Part shown: piece after piece, positions 55,104 through 64,000 of the stretch
Position numbering within the stretch: position 1 is the first letter of the stretch
Layout: every line of letters begins with the position of its first letter
Assembly (NCBI RefSeq): GCF_002443255.2
Contig: NW_019211454.1
Span: 67,285,282-67,349,281, forward strand
Reading direction: 5' to 3'
DNA: 64,000 nucleotides
DNA from: Varroa destructor
Lineage: Eukaryota; Arthropoda; Arachnida; Mesostigmata; Varroidae
Translations under genes and position numbers: made by a program
The notes under the pieces: model-generated
What the model was told of the DNA's origin: nothing
Databases searched by the model: none
What the model saw: only the letters and a program-made list of their open reading frames with translations

Positions 55104-56488
55104 ATTGTTATCACTAATCTGAAAATGCGACTAGGCTCAAATAAGGTAATGCTTGTTTAGCGGAGAAGTTACGTATTTTGCCCATGTAATCCGTTTATAC
55201 CAGGCGTGATCTACACCGGCGGTCAGATAAATGCTAAGATAGGTATAAAAAGCGCCTCTGCTGTAACCGCGTCGCGAATCTGACAGATTTTCATCATTCA
55301 TTTCTTACACTAATGTTCATTTGCGGCAAACATAGCCGGCATAATATTGAAAGGTGTCCACGTTCCGTTGCATCTAGTTTAATGAATTACAGTATGTAAC
55401 GGCAATGTAAAGCTATAGATATACAGCATAGCTAGTCTTCCGTTATGTATAGCTGTTTTAAAATTGAATTTTAACGCTATCAGTGGCTTATTACTTGACT
55501 CTGATGTTTCAAGACGGAATATGACTGTGTGTGTCATTGATAATTCAATGGATACATGACTACCGCTTACACCCAACAAGTAACCGTCATTGTTACTACT
55601 TAATTAATATCGATAATTAGAATTAACTTTCGTTCGAAACCCAAGATGTTGTACACATATCCTGATAATGTAGCTGTGCACATATTTATGGGTAGAACTC
55701 TGTAAAACACAATTCGAAATTTAACTTCATTCAGTTTTCATGGGAAAAATCATGTGATAATCAAAGCTCTGTTTGAAGAGATCTCTAATCGATGTTCCGA
55801 GCTTCAATACAACCTCCTCGGGACATGCATCTTGGGAATACATTTATTATACCGCCAATTGAATTTTAAAATAACATAGTTTTTACATTCAATTTTTAAT
55901 TTACTTTTTACCAAATATTGATGAAGTGAAACTGGTTTCGTGTGAAGTGAAACTGAAGGTATCCGAAGGAAAACTGATTCGCAACTGGTGCCTCATCCAT
56001 ATAATTATGTGTGAATTTTTATTTTGCATTAGAAAGTATTATATATGTATATATATATAGGATTAGGGTACCTACTTTCATATATGTATTATTGCAACGG
56101 GCGAATCTCAACCGAAACTGCCAGAACGATACCCGGCAGACTTACGACTGGAAGTTTTTCGGACACGTTTGAAGTTTTTCGGCCACGAGGAAACCACAAT
56201 AAACCGTTAGAGTCCTTATTCTATAAACACATTATGCTTATACGGTATACACAGTTTGCCGAATGACTTTTCACTTAAGCATTATAAATAGAGTAAGTTA
56301 TTACACTTACTTAATTACATTGTAAAAATGCAAAGTTATACAGGCAATGAATTTTAAATGAAAAATATTGACATTTTAGCTGAATTTCCTCTCACACCCT
56401 GCGCATGCCCAATAAAAGAAGAAGGAAATCAGATGTGCGACTAATAAAAAGACAATCATTAAACTTCAATTATTGATTGTATTTGATA

Positions 56489-56494
56489 TTTATT
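56489..56494 (-). terminator. SNRPF: candidate poly(A) signal of SNRPF
   Basis: Minus-strand AATAAA about 355 bases past the SNRPF stop codon. Confidence 0.4.
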
Positions 56495-56535
56495 GGTCGC
56501 ATATTGCTTCTATTCACATTGAATTGATGACGAGT

Positions 56536-56571
56536 GGTCGTTCACTGCTGTTATCACAACAGTGAACGACC
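56536..56571. repeat. perfect 12-bp inverted repeat (hairpin)
   Basis: GGTCGTTCACTG and its exact reverse complement CAGTGAACGACC are separated by 12 bases that can pair partly themselves. It lies in the likely 3' UTR of SNRPF, close to the convergent ends of two genes. It could be a structured 3' UTR element or a transposon remnant. Confidence 0.8.
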
Positions 56572-56848
56572 TGAAAAGGATGAGGTATGACACCAAAATG
56601 GATGCTGCCAGACAACTGATAACCTATGAGTTTGCCGCGACCTCTGCCAAAGCAGTCGACTGAGATGAGCAAATAAAATATATATATATATATAGTCGTG
56701 AGTGAAGTTGGCAGGAATAGTTGCGTTGTATACAAAAAGTTCAGTTTAGGGAACGCACGGCGCTATAGAAGATATCACCCAGACAGCTAGGCCCAGCATA
56801 CCATTCTCACGAATTCCATCGACTTGACCTGCCAGTAAAAGTCCTTGT

Positions 56849-58416
56849 CTATTCTCTCATTTCGCCATCTTCCTCCTCTTCCTCGGAACCCCGAACGTAC
56901 AAGACGTTGTTACATCTGAATGAAGCAAAAAGTCAACAAAAAATGAAACAATTGAAATGCATCATATGATGTGATGGAATCCAATTCCGTATTCCAAATT
57001 CTTACCTCGTCCTATCATTTGCCCTTCTTAAGCCACTGTATCTTCAAAAACGCTGAAGCTACAATATCAAAGATATTACCAGATAATTCAAAAAGTATTA
57101 ATATTGTTATTATTAAAGTACTAATATTATTATTATCCTCACATTTTCTATATAATAGAACTAATCATTTTAGATTCACCAGTGACAATTAGACATAAGT
57201 ACCTCTAAAGATCTATCCAAATATAAAGCAGCAGCATTTTCAATTTTCATACGAAAGAAAACTTAGAAGAAAGATACGAAAGAAACACGCCATTAGCACA
57301 GGGTTCAATATTGATGGATCCGGAATGGTTACAGAAAAAAAAAAAAATTAAAAACCTTACCTAACTAGAACTTCGCCAAGGCTTCCAGTGCAATTTCCAT
57401 CGATGAACTCCTCTGTGTTGGCCAGTTGTAAGTTCATGTAACCATCAACGGATACCAGGTAGCCTTTGTACTCCATACCCCACTTAAGCTTTACGATCAC
57501 GGGCTTACCTGTAAAACACAGTAAGATCAATACAAAGTAATTCAATATTTTTTAAAGAACCACACAATGTAAACAACCAAGGGCCGTAGTTGTGTATTGA
57601 GGTAGGGATGCACGCCTCCTTCTATAAGACAAGTTTTCCTGCTGCGTACGCCTAAAGGTTGAAGGTCCTAACTCCTTTTTTTGAATCTTTGCAGCATGTG
57701 AACCTCAGAAGAAGACTGATTACTGTGTTTAGAAAACGAAAGCACAAGTCAACCATTTACGTTTTTAAATCTCACAAACTTCATAAATAACAATGTATTA
57801 TCAATCTCGAAAATTTTGCGTTTGAGAACAAAAGTAAAATACAAGCTCAGTCTGTCATTTAAAAATGTATCTGAGGACAAAGCAAGAGCTGCAACGTAAT
57901 TTTCAATCGCAACTAAAGATTGCTACAGAAGAGCATATCATCCAGACGATGTATCATCATCACAATGTCATCCCCGGATCGGCCGAAAGCCTGCCGAATC
58001 ATATAAGCACACCTAACCTAGGAAGGTTTTTAGAAGTTAGTCGCATTGTCAACTTGTTTAGAATAAAGTGCCGCTAGAATTTCAAAATTTAGCATTTCAA
58101 AATCACGTAGCATCTAAGACGATGTATCGGTAATCAATAAAAAATCCCCGATTCTAAGAAAAGCTGCGCATTTTCACTCACCTAAGTAAACAACGAAAAA
58201 CAGTACTGAACATGAGAACAGAATCATCACCTAGTAATATTCAATTGGTCTGTCTGGATAGTCTTACTGGAACAACAAGAAATGAGTAGTTCCGTTGAAA
58301 CAAATCAAATTACAAATTGAAGAATATTGCAAATAAGCTAACAGATCGTGTGCAGAGACGAACTTACCGGTTAAACCATTCAAAAAGGGCTTTGGATTAA
58401 GTGGGAGACTAGCCAT
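56849..58416 (-). CDS. SNRPF: small nuclear ribonucleoprotein F (SmF)
   Basis: Complete in three exons: 58416-58368, 57508-57361 and 56915-56849 (TAG), 87 residues (human 86). It starts [17 protein letters not shown], then [21 protein letters not shown] with DGYMNLQL (Sm1 motif). The Sm2 motif is [16 protein letters not shown], and an acidic tail [11 protein letters not shown] ends the protein, as in human SmF. SmF is one of seven Sm proteins forming the ring on U1, U2, U4 and U5 snRNA, needed for snRNP assembly and splicing. The only visible divergence is in the loop before the Sm2 motif (FIDGNCTGS, against YIDGALSGH in human as remembered). It is convergent with PGAP1. Confidence 0.98.
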
Positions 58417-60650
58417 CCTACTGAAACTTCACTCGTCCGATCTATATTCAACTAAGAGACACAAACAACGCGTCACAAGTTAACCACTGGTGAATTATAA
58501 AAATATCGTTTGCACCTCTCAGAACACAAACGTTTCGTTCGATTAATGGCGCGTGCTAGTCGTCTGCGAACATTTTATTTAAAAACAGTGATCTTGCTTC
58601 AGAGCACATGATGGGGAAGTCTTTAAGGTGGACGTGGATCGATCAGAGAAAGGCAAAAAACGCCGTGTTTTTTGTGTGTCTTAATATTCGACGACTGTCT
58701 GAACCACTGGCATTGGTTCGAAACATTATCTGAGCTAAATGGTCACCCCTAAATGAGAAAGCATAAACCCAGTTACAGATCTCGCATACTTGCAGAGTAG
58801 AGAATTAAAACAAGTCACATTTACATTTTATAAAGTTTGCACAGGACATTAACCGGATTCAATATGATTCAGAAGTTAGTTTTATAAGTGCTTACGTATC
58901 ACACAATAACCATTTCTTTTTTTTTTATTTATATACCTTCATTTAGAGTTGATTGCCACTAATATGAACTTTTAACAGCTATTGCGATTCTGTATGTGAT
59001 GCGACATGAATAACTATCTCTATTACATCGAATAAATATTTGTGATTTTGGAACAGGAAGATTTCAAGCATAGAAACAAAAAATAAAACATTTTCATGCT
59101 TGGGACAACTTATAAACAAATAGCAAAGATTATTATTATTATTATGACTGCGAACAACAGTTTCATAATCTGTTATGTAATCATCCAAAACATGAAAAAC
59201 AATGAATATATACAACAATGTTTTGTAGAAACTGTTCGAAAATTCACCTATATGACAACGAAAACAAACAATCTCAATGACCTCGGTATTAAACAACAAG
59301 CATAAAAAGTCATGTACATTTGGTGCAACATTTGGAAAACAGGATATTATAGAATATTATAATAGGTAAGAAGCAGGCAAGAAAGGGACTGTGTGCGCAC
59401 ACACCTGTAAACAAGGTTGCACGTATGTATCTGCAGCCAAACGAGTCACGCTGTTCGATTCGAAAAGGAACTTTTTTGTTTGAGAAAGAACCTAGGTCGA
59501 TCTGAAGTAGCCCTCCAAATCATGTTTAGGACAGATAGAGTTTCAGTACAATTTTACTATGGTATATACAGCTACGGATAACTAACTGCCCATGCTGCTC
59601 GCACCAAGCGTCTGCTCATATGCGCTATAGTCAGTTATGAGCTAAAATTTAGTTAGCGCTGCTCCTTATTTTCGCTGAGGGTATGGTGATAATAATAAAC
59701 GCTTTGGGACATAATTGTGAATTATTCAGAGGACTATGGGAAGTTCAAAAAAATAATTTTAGTGATTTGCGAAAAACAAAAATTAACGAATGCATGTGAC
59801 AAACGCGTGAGGATAAATCTTAAGATTGATTTACATGCTGCAGAGCGTCTATACACAAATAAATACATTTTTCTTATGTAATATACGTTGATTAACTTGT
59901 AGATTAATCCTAGTAAATCCAACGGTGGGCTAATGTCAGATTCCATTGGGCGATATTTAATTCAGCCCATTACCAATCCGCAGCCTTTGCCACCCAGAGA
60001 ACTAGGCGTGTTGTAATAAATGGAGTGTGAAAGGATATTTTTGTTATTAAGTTAAGAAGCTAAGTAGTTGGTCCCATACGCAGGGTTATCAATTGTTATT
60101 TGATCTACGTAAGACATTCATACATTATCAGTCAGTGGGAATTATTATGATCCTTTAGGACAAAGAAGATATATCGTTCTATAGACAGACAGATTTGAAG
60201 GCGGTTTCTGCAGATTTTCGGTCTTTAATGCCCCGCATCGCTATCGATACGGCCACTAACTTCATTGCCATTTGACAAAGCACCTGCAACGAGACTGCAG
60301 CTGTAGAAAATGGGGTAGACGGCCGAGGTTTGCCAGCGGCTACTACTTGAAGTCCCTGGTGTCTTCGTCAGTTAACTGGAAAGAAAGATAGTACGGGAGA
60401 AGCTGGCGCCAGGTACTTTTGCTTCGGTCGGTCGACGTGGTCACACGACGACTCGAGCGGTCCTTCGTACGGCCATCGATCTCCATTGCCAGTTAAGGGC
60501 AGGCTTCGATCCATTCGCTTCTCCCGTGCTCCCTGCACTCCCATTCATGACGAAAGCGTGAGCGCAAGGGAGAGATGTTTCTGTGGTGTATCTTCAACAT
60601 CAGCTCTAGCAGCTCTCATTGGCTCTAGCCGTCCTTTTCGCCAGCGGCAA
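58417..60650. other. intergenic, upstream of SNRPF
   Basis: Contains the SNRPF promoter region, not pinpointed. AT-rich with an ATT triplet run near 59130-59145; GC content rises after about 60180. No gene was recognised. Confidence 0.4.
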
Positions 60651-61016
60651 CAGCAGTAGCTCAAGCGCGCTGTAGTTTGTGCGCTTTAAATACCAGACCC
60701 CCAATATCCCGAGTGATCCTCCTAGCAGGCCCCACTAACAGGTGAGAGGAGGGGCGGTTAGAGACAAGTTCTTGGAGAGCGGTCGGGGTAGCAACGGCGG
60801 CAGCAAGTTACAACAGGAAGATCAGCTTCCTGATCAAGTCACTACCGTGATACCGTCGCGAAGTGCTAGTACACAACCAAAGAGGTTGAAAGAGAACTGT
60901 GAGAATGAGATCAACAATGCGTCAGGTGGTTTCCCAGCTGTCTCTCTCTCTCTCTCTCCCTTTCTTTGTCACTTTCTGTTTCCCTTCCCCCTCTCGCTGC
61001 TCGCTTGCACGCTGTC
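60651..61016 (+). promoter_or_regulatory. GC-rich upstream regulatory region with CT tract
   Basis: GC-richer than the rest of the window. It holds a TATA-like CTTTAAATA at about 60683-60691 and a donor-like ACAG|GTGAGAGG near 60740. A (CT)n tract at 60941-60958 suggests GAGA-factor-type sites next to the core promoter. The ORF across 60742-61044 begins at GTG and looks compositional, so it was not called. Confidence 0.4.
60941..60958. repeat. (CT)n tract upstream of the core promoter
   Basis: About nine CT repeats some 60 bases upstream of the TATA box at 61017. Confidence 0.9.
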
Positions 61017-61050
61017 TATAAAAGCAGCTATTGTGTATAATTGATCAGTA
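61017..61050 (+). promoter_or_regulatory. TATA + initiator core promoter
   Basis: TATAAAAG starts at 61017. An arthropod initiator TCAGTA follows at 61045-61050, putting its A (61047) exactly 30 bases from the first T, the canonical TATA-to-start spacing. No clear DPE is seen. No coding region follows in the window. A downstream donor CTCAG|GTAAAC at 61469/61470 suggests a non-coding first exon of about 420 bases for a rightward gene whose coding part lies beyond the window. Confidence 0.6.
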
Positions 61051-61469
61051 TCATTATTTAAACGGAGATTTATTCTCCACGTGAAAGGAAGCACGTCTGT
61101 TGCCTCGTCTTCGTTTTCCTCTGCAGCTGCTGCTACATCTTCTTTCTCCTAGGGCGAATGCGCGCGGACGTTCTCCTCAAGGTGGTGGCCTGAGTCTGAC
61201 CCGATTCAGCAGACTCTAGCCAATCCCTCGCGGAGACTCAATTCGGGATTTTTACTGTCTGTTCGCCACTGGTCGCCTTGCTTACCAGCTCTAGCTCGCC
61301 GCCACCAATTTCGGCTCGTCGCCCCTTATCGGCTTATCCCAACCCACCTCCCAAATCCCGGTGTAACCTGTTCAACTTCGCTGTCCCGTTCGGCGTAATA
61401 GAGGTAGTTTCATGCCCTTTCGCAGGTGGCTAGAGCGTTTGCTGGTGCAGTGACTATTCGAAAACTCAG
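61047..61469 (+). other. putative non-coding first exon
   Basis: From the predicted start (61047) to a donor CTCAG|GTAAAC. The longest leader ORF from an ATG that I noticed is MRADVLLKVVA, starting about 61158. GC-rich with many CpG. Predicted from promoter and splice signals only. Confidence 0.35.
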
Positions 61470-64000
61470 GTAAACTGGCTCGGATATTTGTCGACAGGTT
61501 CTACCTAGCAGCTGTTCGATTTAAAAGGAAGGGCCAGCCTAGTATTCGCCACGACTAGTTCGCTCGTTGCGATGGCAGCTGAGCGCGACTACCGAATTCC
61601 CATTTAAGCAGACGAGATTGGGTAGGCCGCAAGGGAGCCGAGATAGGCACTGAACGATGTTCCGGAGGGAGATTCGGGCATAGGTAACAGCAGCAAATAA
61701 AGTGAACGGGCCTTTCATTTCAGGTCAAGTAGTGAATCAAAGGCTAATTTTGTAACGTGAACGATATCCCTGTTAGCTCACAAAAAGGAACTGTACTAAT
61801 ATAATGAATACGTTACAATTACAATATGCAGGAATGTCGATGTCATGTCCGTAGGAACAAGTGTATATAGTTCATAATCGGGTATATTGAAAAAATAATT
61901 CGTATTATAGACTATTGCAAGTGCTTTATCGGGGTACTGATTGAGTATATATGACGGCATGAATTAAGAGATGCTTTTCTCGATGCGATTACGACATGTC
62001 CGAAGCAAGCCAACCAAAAGCACTGACTTGAGACTTTCTGATACTAATGTAAACCATTCCACTGAATGAGTTGCTCTAGGAAATTATTAAAAAAGCTACT
62101 TACTTACTGATAAAATTAAGGGTATAATCTGCTGCTCGTCCATGATGCCGATGTTACCACTGAAGTAAAAAAAAAAAAGCGCCACTTAAACGTTTCCCTC
62201 ATTTATAACGCTATCGGGAGAGCGGCGAAACGTTTTGAGCCTTCAGGATAGTGCACACCGCTTCAAAGTATTTAGAACCTTCCCTTCTTCATCATATATT
62301 TCATAATATTAATTCCTGAAGCTTTCTAAATCGTTTGGGGATCATCTTGATAAAACTATGTAATAGTTTCTCTACTAAATCTATCTCTACCGGTAAATCT
62401 GGTTGTTCTGAGCACCGTGAGAATAGATTACAAGATATTTTGGTAGGTTCAATATCAATAACGTTCGCGTAGATGCGATATGTATGCCAACATGGGAAGG
62501 CAGTAATAATAATAATAATAATAATTTCTAGCAGTCAACACTGTCGCGCTATCAGTAATCAAAGCAATGATACAAATAAAATTATTGCTATAAAATTAAG
62601 GTAGTATCTGTAACTTGCATAGAAATAAGATCCGCTTGTGTTGCCGTGTTAGAGTAATAATATTTTAAATTTAAAAAATAATAAAAAAATTTACGCACGG
62701 TAAATGTAGTGCTGACCAATTTCGTCAATGATTCGACCCTACTTTTAAAATGTCTTCCTCCTAGTTATCCACTGAAGCACTTTTTGAATCAGTCAGCCTT
62801 CTAACAATACCCACAACAGACTGCATACACATCACATCCAGGACAAAGAAAGAGATCACGACAGTGAAAAAAACGTTTATTTTGTTGTTTAAAAAACTTG
62901 GTTCACATTTAAATAAACCATACAGTATTTGAATGATATTATAATACTATCTCTGTTTCTATTTACGGTACAGCCTAACTGTCAAATAAATAGTTTAGCA
63001 ATTAGTTGAAAATGTTATCGTTAATTGTATTTTAAGCGCAGCAGAGTTTATGCTGCTTGTGTGTCGAAAGCGTGATTCGGCTACAATCCTCGTAGTCAAG
63101 GTATTCACCTATCATCCTCTTCTAGCCGCTCGCGCATTCACCGCGACAGTGGCATCGGCACAGACCGTCCTGCAGCGTGCGATGTCCTCGCGCTGTTATC
63201 GAGATCATTGGGTCTAGATGGTGTTCGTTATCCCTTGCCTGTAGACAAAGTGTAAGTTTCATACCTGCCTAAGCCTGTACAATGTTCCATAATGCAGCGT
63301 ACGGCAGCAGCTTTCAGCGCAGCAGAGGAGCAGTCTGATACAAATCCGTTATTTCACATTCTGGTCTCCCCGCTGCTACTATTATTGGCGCTACAACTAT
63401 CCTCTTTTAGACATTACAGTATCACCTACCATCACTCGGCGAGGGTTCCAGCAGTGTCCTGCGAATTTTACCGGTGGGGGCTATCGTTCGTAACGGGTTC
63501 TCACAGCCCTCTTCCAGCCTTTAGGGCCAGTGTGGCCTAAAGTGAGAAGGGTTGATCCTACCGACCGCTATATGCAAGCGTCATTTTTCTTCAGGTACTT
63601 AAAAGGCCATTCAACTTACAATATCCGGCCCGCGTGGGTGTCTAGCGACGCTCGATCTAAAGTCGTCGTTGTCCTTTGGTAGTATCCCCACAGTATGTTA
63701 CGTGAGAAAGAACACGAGTTGAGATACAGCGGGGGGAACGGGTACACGCACGTACGCATGCTCACACACACGCCTTATATTACTGTATCACTTTCTCAAT
63801 TCGGCGTCATTTTATGCTTGCAGATGGGTTGGTAGGTCCGTCGCACACACACGTAGTGTGATATCGTGAACAGGGGGCCCGTATCTTCTGCCTACATTTG
63901 ACCGCGTCCGCTTTGCTGATCCTGTACTGTTGTGTGGGGTGTTGTGGAGTGAAGTGTATTAAACTTAATGTATGATCGCTTTGTCATCTTTACGCAGACA
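61470..64000. other. probable intron or regulatory DNA to window edge
   Basis: GC-rich again after about 63000. A small ORF with an ATG at about 63294 (MQRTAAAFSAAEEQ) has a hydrophobic stretch but no family resemblance. A (TAA)n repeat lies at 62504-62525. No exon is supported. Confidence 0.35.
62504..62525. repeat. (TAA)7 microsatellite
   Basis: Seven perfect TAA triplets with a partial eighth. Confidence 0.95.

Larger units (their letters stand above)
55104..56848. other. 3' region between convergent PGAP1 and SNRPF
   Basis: Carries the 3' UTRs of both genes. Plus-strand AATAAA motifs at about 56409 and 56443 are the first clear candidates for PGAP1. A minus-strand AATAAA at 56489-56494 is a candidate for SNRPF. 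The transcript ends may therefore meet or overlap near 56.4-56.5 kb. A hairpin is at 56536-56571 and short TA runs are near 56041-56060 and 56679-56694. Confidence 0.5.

Noticed and set aside
58700..58725. GGTTCGAAACA resembling a pol III B box
   Set aside because: No A box or repeat partner nearby.
60742..61044. 100-codon plus-strand ORF
   Set aside because: Starts at GTG, crosses a CT repeat and the predicted TATA box; looks compositional.
1..64000. Operons, CRISPR arrays, phage or viral insertions, defence systems
   Set aside because: Gene structure is clearly that of an animal nuclear genome; no repeat-spacer array, integrase, capsid or polymerase coding was seen.

Overview
This is arthropod-type nuclear DNA. 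It is AT-rich and intron-rich, with GT-AG introns, a TATA+TCAGT core promoter, microsatellites and a tRNA-derived SINE. A mite or related chelicerate is my guess, but nothing in the window proves it. There is no operon, CRISPR or prokaryotic feature. A 100-base N run (29342-29441) marks an assembly gap. Gene models were built by hand by joining GT-AG exons with compatible codon phase and comparing them with remembered family sequences.

Layout. (1) 0.5-11.5 kb, minus strand: a nine-exon GMC-type FAD oxidoreductase (glucose dehydrogenase-like) lacking only its N-terminal exon. Beyond its 3' end lie decayed pieces of a second GMC copy (about 0.54-1.01 kb). (2) 11.5-22.4 kb: no confident gene; two orphan ORFs and low-complexity DNA. 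(3) 22.4-23.9 kb, minus: casein kinase II beta subunit, complete in four coding exons. (4) 27.4-29.0 kb, plus: checkpoint kinase Chk1, complete with one coding intron and a likely 5' UTR intron. (5) 33.9-37.6 kb, minus: a GATAD1-like chromatin protein in six exons, with a long alanine-rich N-terminal extension. (6) 41.5-47.2 kb, plus: an unrecognised multi-exon gene whose last seven exons join perfectly in phase. (7) 49.9-55.1 kb, plus: PGAP1, the GPI inositol-deacylase, complete in eight exons. (8) 56.8-58.4 kb, minus: the snRNP core protein SmF, complete in three exons and convergent with PGAP1. (9) 60-64 kb: a GC-rich regulatory island with a textbook TATA/initiator promoter reading rightwards, probably the start of a gene that continues past the window.

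The genes do not form one pathway. They are housekeeping genes (CK2 signalling, DNA-damage checkpoint, GPI-anchor remodelling in the ER, pre-mRNA splicing, chromatin) plus one metabolic/secreted oxidoreductase. I found no convincing new multi-gene system. The most interesting leads are the unknown gene at 41.5-47.2 kb, the GATAD1 extension, the GMC tandem relic, the SINE family and the 61 kb promoter.
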